Shown here in pieces: positions 26,701 through 34,157 of a stretch of 64,000 nucleotides of DNA. Location of the stretch: NCBI RefSeq assembly GCF_902859855.1, contig NZ_CADIKH010000020.1, positions 96,072 through 160,071 of the forward strand. The letters are read 5' to 3'. Numbering within the stretch: the stretch's first letter is position 1; each line of letters opens with the position of its first letter. This stretch comes from Paraburkholderia humisilvae. Lineage in GTDB: Bacteria > Pseudomonadota > Gammaproteobacteria > Burkholderiales > Burkholderiaceae. The notes under the pieces were generated by a model. That model did not search any database. It had not been told where the DNA came from and saw only the letters and a list, made by a program, of their open reading frames with translations. A program made the translations under genes and the position numbers.

Positions 26701-27369
26701 GGCCCAACCGAGGTCCGCGGCAATCATCGCAAGTATGCGCGCCTGGTCGGCGTTCCGATGTTCGTCTTCGCTGACGCGCGCCACCTGCACAACGCTGTCG
26801 ATGGGGCGGCGACGGCGAAGCTGTTTGAGCTGACGGCGCCACGGTGCGGGGTCGATGCCGTCTGGTGCGGCATGCACGAGGACCGTCCCGGCGACCAGCA
26901 TGGCACCGGCCTGTTTCAAACCGGGCGCGACTTCGTCGATACGGTTGTCGCTGCCAGTGAGCATCAGCCACGGCAAGCGGTAGCGCCATCGCCGACCGTG
27001 GCTGTGGCGTAATTCGTCGCAGAGAGTTTGCAGACGCGGGTCGCGTTGCAAAGTCCTTATTGCCCGTGGTCGCTCGCCCGTCTCGCGATAAATGAAGCGT
27101 GCGGCAGCGCTATACGCACCGAATGACAACGCGAGGAAGTGGATGATCACCACGATGGCCAGCGCGAATCCAGTCCACAGCAACGCTGAAATCCGCACTT
27201 CCTTCGAAGTCAGGTCGAGTAGCTCGCCCTTTGACCAGATCAGCGCGGCCGCAAGCAGCGCGAGGCCCAGTGCGGCGAACGGAAAGCCCCACAGGGTGAT
27301 AAGGCGTTGACGTAAAGTGGTCGGCGATGCCGGCCTGAGCGCCGGCGTATTACTCGTCGGGGATGTCAT
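23764..27369 (-). CDS. IcmF/TssM-like type VI secretion protein lacking Walker A
   Basis: A 1201-residue inner-membrane protein related to IcmF/TssM, the baseplate-anchoring membrane component of T6SS. Two hydrophobic helices lie near residues 27-45 and 62-85 and a third near 408-432; the large periplasmic part includes the family's C-terminal FDGRYPFFETNADASFAELGRYVRP segment near 990-1017. In the cytoplasmic domain the strand PWLMLTG is followed by SDNRIDEV, so the GxxxxGKT nucleotide-binding loop of standard TssM is absent. No other core T6SS gene is nearby. It overlaps the 435-residue membrane gene by 20 bases. It is best seen as an accessory of the VgrG-PAAR-effector module, not as the TssM of a full apparatus. 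Confidence 0.8.
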   Translation of the reverse strand: MTSPTSNTPALRPASPTTLRQRLITLWGFPFAALGLALLAAALIWSKGELLDLTSKEVRISALLWTGFALAIVVIIHFLALSFGAYSAAARFIYRETGERPRAIRTLQRDPRLQTLCDELRHSHGRRWRYRLPWLMLTGSDNRIDEVAPGLKQAGAMLVAGTVLVHAAPDGIDPAPWRRQLKQLRRRRPIDSVVQVARVSEDEHRNADQARILAMIAADLGWAAPLTFLHAVKASGGQPERFRSVGVFTAGRTRRAMLSAADLLDDELAQLEAHTAYTGVMLRDTSGWVKYLAEVSAYIGKQRERIVDDWRSFVSSGWSRAPLGGVMFAPVFEGVRTAPVPVAADGTLAVSRQSLAEQHGANSASAMLMSSTQPLALVPVWQEIGRRLRHRNGRRVGFHLPQALAASVMLASVASCVAMAVSFIGNRQLIRDAHTTAETALAAVPGTPAALRAQRALQRRIDTLEYRRQHGVPWYLGAGLSRNNALLEALWQPYATVAARNLQRPVVGSLEARLNEMNSTRADALQTERTRQDGYDALKTYLMLADPQRTDAAFLDKMLVSFWALPPGMSAGERDDLAQHLAAFYATHLQTHPDWRIPISDALVTASRSTLINQIGLANGDDIVYRSILDDVKGKFADASLAMLLDGTDARGLFSTTQRVPGIYTRAAWDGMIADAIDKAASERRTRADWVLSGNEPARPSNAVAVRGAETITKTTSTDNEGARDALKQRLTARYFAEYTAAWQRMLNSVQWQPAANLNEAIDQLNRLADAQTSPLIALMKSVQYQAQAGRPSQALADTLVRKAQSLIGDGASTRAPDVSPLDKPFGPLLALMGDTGSSASANNDGHVAHESMTLNGISLAHYLTLTTTMRLKLQQIAVSPDAQAMARSLAQAVFQGRLSELAQARNDAALTAASLGALWSGFGDALFVQPLDTAWQTILQPAAASLNEAWRASIAIPFKTSFDGRYPFFETNADASFAELGRYVRPDTGLIARFLATELAGVLKRQGDQWVPDELAPQALRFDPAFLAAIRQLSNVGARAYAQGDAGYHFEIMALPSPNVTRTELSIDGKPIVYFNQKESWTALTWPGDGLNGRAGLMWQMVNAGLRQAFDATGDWAFLRLLAQAHIKPLDSTRYELTWDQPDAAPLCYVLRTQLGEGPLELLKLRGFRMPERIFMVGKAGNALAATMLPPLPPMEASFQ

Positions 27370-28657
27370 TTCGGGAATGGGAATGAAGGTAGACGACTGC
27401 GGCCTGATCTCGGTCGACGATCAGGTGCGGACCGGGCTCGGCAGATTGGATGGCCGCCACGACTGAGAGCCAGCCGTTGGCGTTGCCGGCATCGCCGATG
27501 ATGCGATCGGGACGACGTTGCGCTTCATGTCGTGCCACGCCCAGCAGCGACGCTTCGCGCAGACCGGCAAGCAGCGCGTTGTCGTGGTTACCGTTAAGAC
27601 CTGTGATCCACGCGTGCGTGACTTCGGGACCGTTGACCTTGCCCCATACCACGGTGTTCGCGAAGAGATCGCCCAACGCCGACCGTTCGCCAGCGACGGG
27701 ACGATGCAGCGTGCCGATCGCTTTCACAGGCTCCGGCAAACGGTAAAACCCCGAAGCGAGCAGGACCGCAACGCAGCCTTCAGTGCTGCCCACGGGTGGA
27801 TCGGCGTCGTGCCACGCGGCCGCGATGACCAATAGCGGGCGACGCTCGCGCGCGTCGAGCCAGGCGTCGGCGATCAGCAGGCCGTCCGTCGCAGGGATGG
27901 CCTGGCACGGGAGTTCGGGCAGTCCGGCGATACGCAGCGCGTCGCGGACTTGTATTTCGCGTAGCGTGGCTTCGCCGGGGGTGGACAGGACACGCACCTG
28001 GGGCCAGTGGATGGATTCGTACTGGGTCAGGGCTTGCAGGCTGGGGGCCAGCGGTTCGAGCGCCTGTGCGATTTTGAGTGTGAGGGGCGTGACCTTCCTG
28101 CGCTGTCGCGGAGGCAATGACTGGGCCTCTGTGTCGATTTCGGCTTCAAGGTCGATTTCTACCGGCGGAATATCGGACGGGTCGTCAACGAGCAAACCGG
28201 TATCTTCAAAGCGGCCGTGCACAACGACACCTGAACCCGTGCGAGGGGCCTGCGATTTCGGCAATACCTTTGTGCCGGCCATTGCGGCAGCAAGCCGCTG
28301 TTCGCCGATCGGCAAACAGCAACCGACGGCTAGCACGTGCAATGGCTGTTGCGCTTCGCGCACCTTGTCTTCCAGCCATTTGGTCCGGAACAGATTCCGG
28401 TAGTGTGCCTGGAACCAGAGCGCTTCGTGCGCCGCACGATCGAGGCCGAGAAGCACCATGAACACGGCGTTTGGAATTCCAAACACGTAGCCCCAGAACT
28501 CGATGCCGTGCGTTGGGGAATCTGCCGGCCATAGCGCGATCACCAGAGCCGCGCCCACTACGTTGCATATGCAACCGATTCCAAGCCAGGGCCAAAAGCG
28601 GGGACCATGTGCGGGATAAACGCTGGGCAACCCCGCACGAGAAAGATCGATCGGCAT
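27350..28657 (-). CDS. Membrane-anchored protein of unknown function, T6SS island
   Basis: A 435-residue protein with two N-terminal hydrophobic segments (about residues 22-42 and 52-70) followed by a long soluble region with no recognised motif. A low-complexity acidic stretch (PPVEIDLEAEIDTEAQ) lies near residue 165. It starts within the PAAR stop codon (TGATG) and its end overlaps the IcmF-like gene, so the three are a tight translational unit. Its position suggests a partner of the IcmF-like protein in handling the PAAR/VgrG cargo, but that is only context. Confidence 0.7.
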   Translation of the reverse strand: MPIDLSRAGLPSVYPAHGPRFWPWLGIGCICNVVGAALVIALWPADSPTHGIEFWGYVFGIPNAVFMVLLGLDRAAHEALWFQAHYRNLFRTKWLEDKVREAQQPLHVLAVGCCLPIGEQRLAAAMAGTKVLPKSQAPRTGSGVVVHGRFEDTGLLVDDPSDIPPVEIDLEAEIDTEAQSLPPRQRRKVTPLTLKIAQALEPLAPSLQALTQYESIHWPQVRVLSTPGEATLREIQVRDALRIAGLPELPCQAIPATDGLLIADAWLDARERRPLLVIAAAWHDADPPVGSTEGCVAVLLASGFYRLPEPVKAIGTLHRPVAGERSALGDLFANTVVWGKVNGPEVTHAWITGLNGNHDNALLAGLREASLLGVARHEAQRRPDRIIGDAGNANGWLSVVAAIQSAEPGPHLIVDRDQAAVVYLHSHSRNDIPDE

Positions 28658-28917
28658 CAGGCAATGCTGACGTTGAGCAGTGACGAGATCAGCCGGCAAC
28701 CACACGCGCAGCGGTGATGGTGCATCGCGACTCGCTTGCCGTCCTGGTCGGGAAATCGCTCGTGGCCTTCGTTGATGGTGGTTGAGCCATGCAGTGCGCA
28801 GATGGCGGCGTCCCCTTGGCGCGCGAGTGGGCGGCCCATGAAATCCATGTAGGGGGAGCCGCCGGTTACTTCGCCGCCGTTTTCGAGTTTGTCGCCTTGT
28901 CGGATGGGGGAGTTCAT
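28657..28917 (-). CDS. PAAR-domain spike-tip protein
   Basis: An 86-residue protein made of a single PAAR-type domain: IRQGDKLENGGEVTGGS at the start, GRPLARQGDAAICALHGSTTI in the middle and metal-ligand candidates in MHHHRCACGC near the end. Proteins of this family sharpen the VgrG trimer tip and carry effectors. The start MNSPIRQGDKL is supported by its place at the head of the unit with the membrane and IcmF-like genes. Confidence 0.88.
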   Translation of the reverse strand: MNSPIRQGDKLENGGEVTGGSPYMDFMGRPLARQGDAAICALHGSTTINEGHERFPDQDGKRVAMHHHRCACGCRLISSLLNVSIA

Positions 28918-28935
28918 TTTTTATCTCGAGTGTGG

Positions 28936-28995
28936 TCTATCTGCGATTGCATTGCTGCATTGAAATTTCCGGTGCAGATGGCGATTCAAAAACAC
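28936..28995. repeat. Spacer repeat, copy A
   Basis: This stretch between the PAAR gene and the 211-residue gene matches the spacer at 30912-30985. Shared words include TGCGATTGCATTGC, ATTTCCGG and TTCAAAAA-CACC, read in the same orientation. It marks the 3' flank of an immunity-type gene that was duplicated, together with copy B. Confidence 0.75.
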
Positions 28996-29036
28996 CTTTC
29001 AGTTGATGTCCCAAGTCACGATCAGTCGATCGGCGC

Positions 29037-29672
29037 CTATCGGAAGTTGAACAACCGCAAACAAGAGTCCCTACTAATTCTGACTTTCTGGCTTAGACGT
29101 ATATCGACAACTTCGAGGTCATCTCCTTCCCCACAGCCGTGCAGGTCTACCGAAACATAGCGCCCGTCCAGCGAAAGTGTGGGCGACATCAACGGCGATC
29201 CCTCCATTCGCAGTTTGGACATACTCACACCTTTTCGATCAAATTTCGGAAGATTAACTATGTTTCGATCACTACCAATTTTTGCAACGATAGCAACAAA
29301 ACCCAATGGATTAACATACACGGGGGTCAGTGATGCATATAGTCCGGCGCGCAGGTTTATATCGGAGAGGAAACCGACATGCGGCGCCGCGATTCTTGCA
29401 TGTACGATTGATGTCGGATGGCAATCCATAAGTTTAGCCACTGGAATATACGATGTCCCCGATACGATCACTGCCTCCCGGTCTGAGCTAAATTTGAGCT
29501 CCTCGGGAATCTGATCAATCGTACAGCGATGCTCGGAGTCAAGGTCCTTCACCAAAATTTCTGAGCCGGAAATTTTACTTACGGTGGCGCCTTGCCCGAG
29601 TGCCCCGTTTGAAAAGGCCGTGCCACAAAATAAAATCATTGGCACTACAACAAGTACCAGACGTACGATCAT
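29037..29672 (-). CDS. Exported immunity-like protein, paralogue 1
   Basis: A 211-residue protein with a Sec signal peptide (MIVRLVLVVVPMILFCGTAF), so it should reach the periplasm. AAGGAGG precedes the start. It is clearly paralogous to the next gene upstream (29787-30428): both share AVIVSG, GY/SY-(I/V)PV, a following C-x6-8-VH, L-x-D-(I/V)-(N/S)L, a P-(L/M)-GF-(V/L)-A block, RN-(I/L)-VN and DGRYV in the same order. Cognate targets of T6SS peptidoglycan hydrolases sit in the periplasm, which suits an immunity role, but this is inferred. The gene is AT-rich compared with the window. Its own effector is not obvious. Confidence 0.7.
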   Translation of the reverse strand: MIVRLVLVVVPMILFCGTAFSNGALGQGATVSKISGSEILVKDLDSEHRCTIDQIPEELKFSSDREAVIVSGTSYIPVAKLMDCHPTSIVHARIAAPHVGFLSDINLRAGLYASLTPVYVNPLGFVAIVAKIGSDRNIVNLPKFDRKGVSMSKLRMEGSPLMSPTLSLDGRYVSVDLHGCGEGDDLEVVDIRLSQKVRISRDSCLRLFNFR

Positions 29673-29786
29673 AACGAGACCTCCTTCACGATTCTGGTGT
29701 ATTTGATTTTTTGCTGCAATCCGGTTTCTGCACCATTGATATGAGCCCAAATACGCACGGCATCACAGGTTTGACAAGCGGTAATC

Positions 29787-30428
29787 TCATTTAGCCATAT
29801 CCGGGTAGAATAATGACCGACATGATTGTTCGTCCGTCAGTACTTTTCTGTTATGTTCTATGTCCCAGACACTTGGCCAAGCGTTCGCATCACAGAAAAT
29901 CTGGCCTGCTGGCGCGACATAACGACCATCTGGGGATATAGCTGCGGAACCTGGCTCGCCCGAACTGCTAAACGCATATTGTTTCAGTTCTGAGAGTTTT
30001 CGCCCGGCGACATATGCACCTAGCATATTGACGAGATTCCGTGTGCTATTCAAACATGCGACCGTAGCTAAAAACCCCATTGGCCGAAGCGTTACTATGT
30101 CAACAGCCACGTATAGGTTTTTGTTCAAGCTTACGTCGACAAGTATTCCGGCGCTCTGCGGGGTTGTGAAAACGTGCACAGGCGTATCAGCCGGACATAC
30201 CTTTAAACTATCCACAGGTACGTAGCCATTCCCGGATACGATAACTGCGGCCTTGTCGAAGCTTTCGACAGAGGAAGATATCTCCCTGTCCAGAAGACAC
30301 GTGTGGTCCCTTTCACCGTTTGAAATATCAATATATCGGCCTCTCGCCTGGTATGTATCTTCAGCCGATACAGCAAGGGAAATCAAATAAATCATCATAA
30401 AAGCGATAAAACGAATTAGCTGTTTCAT
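29787..30428 (-). CDS. Exported immunity-like protein, paralogue 2
   Basis: A 213-residue protein with a signal peptide (MKQLIRFIAFMMIYLISLAVSA) and a body paralogous to the neighbouring 211-residue protein. Its ATG follows the stop of the orphan toxin fragment directly (TAACATG), the same abutting arrangement seen for the intact effector and its partner at 31745/31744. It is therefore the likely immunity protein for the orphan lysozyme-like toxin domain. The gene is AT-rich, like the rest of this stretch. Cysteines near residues 44, 78, 124, 178 and 202 could form disulfides in the periplasm. Confidence 0.7.
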   Translation of the reverse strand: MKQLIRFIAFMMIYLISLAVSAEDTYQARGRYIDISNGERDHTCLLDREISSSVESFDKAAVIVSGNGYVPVDSLKVCPADTPVHVFTTPQSAGILVDVSLNKNLYVAVDIVTLRPMGFLATVACLNSTRNLVNMLGAYVAGRKLSELKQYAFSSSGEPGSAAISPDGRYVAPAGQIFCDANAWPSVWDIEHNRKVLTDEQSCRSLFYPDMAK

Positions 30429-30429
30429 G

Positions 30430-30914
30430 TTATATCAATACCATTTTTGCCAAGCGAGTAAAAATCAATCTGCCGGCAGCACTATCGAAACCACCATTTA
30501 TCGCGTACGTTACATCGCGGGACACTCTCTCTTCTACCGCCAAGCAGTCCGGGGAATTTGCAATGCATGGTCCGTCTTTGTCAATTTTCCTTATGACGTT
30601 ATGTCGCTCAAAGCATAAATAAAATCCCGCACTGTCAATGCAATTCTCCGGCAATGCGACTCGCTGAGGATCGTCGATTTCTGCAGGTCGCGCGGTCATT
30701 GCCCTACGGTCGCGCAAGATGTATGCGGGATCCTTCCACCAGCTTTCGGAAAAGTCTTTTGGCGATATCCATCCACGAAATACCCAGTAGCCTGCATAGT
30801 TACTTCGACCTGTGAGCTGCTTAAACCCTCGTCCACGGAATTTTTGTGCGTCTAGCCACCCACACCGCCTGAAATGCCGAATAAACGCAAGCGGATGAAA
30901 AAACCAAAGCTTCT
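30430..30914 (-). pseudogene. Orphan C-terminal T6SS effector fragment, lysozyme/chitinase-like toxin domain
   Basis: Read from 30914 on the minus strand, the frame stays open to the TAA at 30430 and encodes about 160 residues without a natural start. It begins QKLWFFHPLAFIRHFRRCGWL, identical in residues to a segment in the middle of the intact effector (31745-34153), then jumps to KFRGRGFKQLTGRSNYAGYW, which aligns with KGRGLIHLTWRNGYRDYG of the same effector's C-terminal domain. About 150 residues of the intact effector are skipped, so this is either an internal deletion or a recombined C-terminal cassette. It ends next to its own immunity candidate. An in-frame ATG at ~30717 might allow partial expression. 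Confidence 0.75.
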
Positions 30915-31010
30915 GCCTGCGATTGCATTGCCGCTTTCAGATTTCCGGCACGGTCAGCGGTTCAAAAAACACCCCAACGAAACATAGCCCGCATCCAGCG
31001 GAAGTGTGGT
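30912..31010. repeat. Spacer repeat copy B with relic of an immunity gene 3' end
   Basis: Bases 30912-30985 match copy A at 28936-28995. Directly beyond, the minus strand at ~30970-31005 encodes LPLDAGYVSLG, a degenerate version of SLDGRYVSVD from the C-terminal part of the 211-residue immunity-like gene (bases ~29150-29180). No open reading frame remains. This is the leftover tail of a third immunity paralogue, with its 3' flank, fused to the orphan effector fragment. Confidence 0.7.
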
Positions 31011-31069
31011 CTCGCAGCAGGCGACGCAGCGATCATCGAAAACACTGTCTCTATATTCAAAAGACACTA

Positions 31070-31744
31070 CTACTGGTTCAAAAAACGCGCCGACTTCAGC
31101 ATATCTATAAACAGGTCATAACTGAAGCCACGTTCCAGACTAAGCTCTCTTTTTCGCAAAAGGCAAACCCCACCAACCTGAGCCGTCGCAACCTCATTTC
31201 CTATCATCAAGTGAATGCAGCGATATCTGGATGTGTATTGCTTATATGATTTGCAATCCATACGCCGTCTCCCAAATTTTTCCTCGGCAATCCATCCATG
31301 CCAATTGCGTCCTTGGATAGCACTTATGATTGTTTTTGTTACGGGTTCGCAATCAGATCCGGAATACGATGCCCCTGCTGACAGGCTAGGCATATCACTC
31401 TTCTCCGATTGATGAAATATACTGTTTTTTCCAGATCGGATTTTCTGCTCTATCCCTATGTTTTCGATAACGAAACTGATTAAATCGGCACCGCTGTTCC
31501 GGTTTGGATCGTATTGGAAGTCCATCGACAGAACGGCCTTTCGGCCCTCTCTATAAGATCCGGCGCAGTCAAAGGTCAACTCCTGATTGTAGATATTCTT
31601 TAAAGCCGGGACTCGCATCGAGATCCCGCATTGCTCCTCGACTTCGGTATCCATCTCATTGGTTTCGATGGCTCCAAAAGCAGATTGAGCATACACAGTC
31701 GAAAAAATTAACAGGACGTGCAGTGTCATTACTCGAATAATCAT
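31070..31744 (-). CDS. Exported protein, candidate immunity protein of the M23/lysozyme effector
   Basis: A 224-residue protein with a signal peptide (roughly MIIRVMTLHVLLIFSTVYAQSAFG). Its ATG follows the effector's TAG stop with no gap (TAGATG), a hallmark position for an immunity gene. It shows no similarity to the two paralogous immunity-like proteins. Motifs include CGISMRVPALKNIYN, TFDCAGSYREG and CEPVTKTIISAIQGRNWHGW, and several cysteines suit a periplasmic fold. The gene is AT-rich. The family is not one I can name. Confidence 0.75.
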   Translation of the reverse strand: MIIRVMTLHVLLIFSTVYAQSAFGAIETNEMDTEVEEQCGISMRVPALKNIYNQELTFDCAGSYREGRKAVLSMDFQYDPNRNSGADLISFVIENIGIEQKIRSGKNSIFHQSEKSDMPSLSAGASYSGSDCEPVTKTIISAIQGRNWHGWIAEEKFGRRRMDCKSYKQYTSRYRCIHLMIGNEVATAQVGGVCLLRKRELSLERGFSYDLFIDMLKSARFLNQ

Positions 31745-34153
31745 CTAAACATCCTCCACTTGGCGCTGCAAGCCTCCGTCGACAGGCATAGTCGGAGCAT
31801 CGCTCAGGACAAAGTACGCGTATCGGAAGAATTGCTGTCTTTCAGCCAGGCCATCGGCCCCGCCAACTAATCGCAGACAGTTTTGGACATCTTGATCAGT
31901 TACGCCATTATCTGCCTTAGCATTAATGCGCCTCATGATCCAAAAATATCCAGCGGAATCGGCCGCGGTTTCGGCGTCGGATTCCAGTAACTCTGGGTTG
32001 GGGTCGGCAGTGTAATCGCGGCTACGAAACTTTCCGTAATCGCGATATCCATTACGCCAGGTGAGATGGATCAATCCGCGCCCTTTGAAACGCGCTCCAT
32101 CCCCGGGGTGAACGTTGCCGTTAGAAGTCGCTTTTTCGTGTATATCATGCGGACGAGTCGCTATATACTCCGCACGATTTCGCCCCCGAAGAAAACCGAG
32201 TTTTTTGATCCAGTTGTAATTATGATCAAAATCATAGGCTGCATCCTCCGCCGTATAGCTCTCGTACATTTTTCTAAAATAATTCGAATCCCCCATCTCC
32301 CTCGCTGAGCGCAAGGCGCCAGTCTCCTTGAATGCTTGCCCCAAGAAATGAGCCTTTCTAAGAGCGTTGCTGAGGCCATATTTTAAAAACATGTCATTTA
32401 GCGCCATCCAAATGTTGCGAGGCCATTGCCTGTTAGCTTCCTTGTGATCTTCGGTGAATCTATTTTCGCTCTGCTCCCACAGAATCAGGGCACCCGCATC
32501 CGGTAACGATCTGCGCGGGAGCAATTGAATCTGCTCGCGCAAACTCAACCACCCACACCGCCTAAAATGCCGAATAAACGCAAGCGGATGAAAAAACCAA
32601 AGCTTCTGCCCAGCCGGTAGCCCCGTCTTCTCCCAGAACTGAAACGACGTCAGCAGTTTCATGAACGCGGCGTACCCCGCTTCGTTCCCGTGATAGAACT
32701 CACCTTCTTCCTTCAACCTCCTGAAACGCTCTTCGTTATGCGTGCTATCCCACTGACCTGGCGCTTCGCAAATAAAGCCTCGCAACTGTCGACGCACCGC
32801 GTCATTCGACTTCACATAACGGGCCAGCACCTCCTCCTTCTGATACTCCTTCTTCAACGCAACGTCCTGCGGCGTCTGACGCTCAGTCGTATCCTTGACA
32901 ACCCTCTTCAGCGCATCGATATCGCACAACCCATCCGCATTGAACGGACTATTGCCTTCGCTGATCTTCTGCCAGCCCATAAAGAACGGAAAATCCGCGT
33001 CGGAGAGCTTCAGAATCTCCGGATTGTTGATATCGATGTAGCCCTGTTTACCCTCTTCAAACGCCGCACGCATCCACGTCGCACACTGACTCGGCACGCG
33101 CCTCGATTGCGGATTGCCTTGAATTGCTGGATCGATTGACGCGGACGTACTAGCAGACGAAGACGTGAGCGTTGCCGGCTCCGACAGAATCCGCCCAAAA
33201 CGAAGCAGCTCATAACCATCACTGGGACACGCTGCATAAAGCTTCGTCGCCCGCGCGTACATGTCGTACTCGTAGTCCACTTCGCAGATCGGCTTCGGAG
33301 TCAGTAATACCCGGCTGCCGTCCTCGGACATGCTCCAAACATTCGTGTACTTACTGCCTTTGTGGAAGTACATCTCGACAACCAGCGGTTGTGCGTTCTG
33401 CCCCGTTTGCAGCGGTTCAAACGCAATACCCGACAGCATGTGGTGACTATCCACGCCCGGCGGCAGCGCACGGAACGCCCTCTCCTGCGGAATAAGAAAA
33501 TAGCAATGCCCCCAACAGTCCTTGCCCAGGGCTGGGTTCACAGTCGTTCGACCAAGCTGCGTCTGCGCGAAATAAGCCTCGAAATCCGCACTCGTCATAA
33601 AGATCTCGAAGTGCAAATGCCACTGCCCCTGACACCCACCGGTCCACCCCAGCACATCTTTGCGACTCACCTTGCGGCCTTCGCCAGGCTGCGCAGGCGG
33701 CACCTCAGCGTCATCACCAGGGGCGGGCATACGCAGAAACTCAGGTAAGCGCTTCGCGTCCGCACTAACCGACTGATAGCTCTCGAGATCCAGCAGATGC
33801 ATATAGAGCGAGTAGAAGGTCAACGTCCGACCATCTCCCGTTTCCGTCGTATGTCGAAGCAGAACAAACCCGGCATGACTGTCCCGCGTACCACTACCGC
33901 CGTCGTATGCGTGCTGACAAACGCGATACGCCACTACCACTCCATCTGCAATTGCATGAACTTTCTCGTTCTGCATGGCCGGCATCAAATGCACGCCGCA
34001 ATGCCATCGCCGATCAAACGCGATCGGGTAAATGCCATGTGCGAGTTCGTACTTATCGACCCGATCCATCAGTGGATCGACGCTCGGAGGATTCGCCTTC
34101 GTATCGACGAAATTCAAACCGGCAGTCGGCAGGAACGGAGGGCTGATGATCAT
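31745..34153 (-). CDS. T6SS effector with M23-like N-terminal domain and C-terminal lysozyme/chitinase-like domain
   Basis: An 802-residue protein with two recognisable modules. Residues ~40-190 resemble a LytM/M23 peptidase: HCGVH at 51-55 (His for the usual Asp at the second position of HxxxD), SHAGFVLLRH, YSLYMHL and the H179-L-H181 motif. Residues ~600-790 resemble a GH19-type lysozyme/chitinase, with KAHFLGQAFKETGAL and FKGRGLIHLTWRNGY. Between them is the shared KLWFFHPLAFIRHFRRCGWL linker. It starts five bases after the VgrG stop and ends flush with its immunity candidate. It should be fired by the T6SS and attack peptidoglycan in rival periplasm. The M23 part may be structural only. 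Confidence 0.85.
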   Translation of the reverse strand: MIISPPFLPTAGLNFVDTKANPPSVDPLMDRVDKYELAHGIYPIAFDRRWHCGVHLMPAMQNEKVHAIADGVVVAYRVCQHAYDGGSGTRDSHAGFVLLRHTTETGDGRTLTFYSLYMHLLDLESYQSVSADAKRLPEFLRMPAPGDDAEVPPAQPGEGRKVSRKDVLGWTGGCQGQWHLHFEIFMTSADFEAYFAQTQLGRTTVNPALGKDCWGHCYFLIPQERAFRALPPGVDSHHMLSGIAFEPLQTGQNAQPLVVEMYFHKGSKYTNVWSMSEDGSRVLLTPKPICEVDYEYDMYARATKLYAACPSDGYELLRFGRILSEPATLTSSSASTSASIDPAIQGNPQSRRVPSQCATWMRAAFEEGKQGYIDINNPEILKLSDADFPFFMGWQKISEGNSPFNADGLCDIDALKRVVKDTTERQTPQDVALKKEYQKEEVLARYVKSNDAVRRQLRGFICEAPGQWDSTHNEERFRRLKEEGEFYHGNEAGYAAFMKLLTSFQFWEKTGLPAGQKLWFFHPLAFIRHFRRCGWLSLREQIQLLPRRSLPDAGALILWEQSENRFTEDHKEANRQWPRNIWMALNDMFLKYGLSNALRKAHFLGQAFKETGALRSAREMGDSNYFRKMYESYTAEDAAYDFDHNYNWIKKLGFLRGRNRAEYIATRPHDIHEKATSNGNVHPGDGARFKGRGLIHLTWRNGYRDYGKFRSRDYTADPNPELLESDAETAADSAGYFWIMRRINAKADNGVTDQDVQNCLRLVGGADGLAERQQFFRYAYFVLSDAPTMPVDGGLQRQVEDV

Positions 34154-34157
34154 GGTT

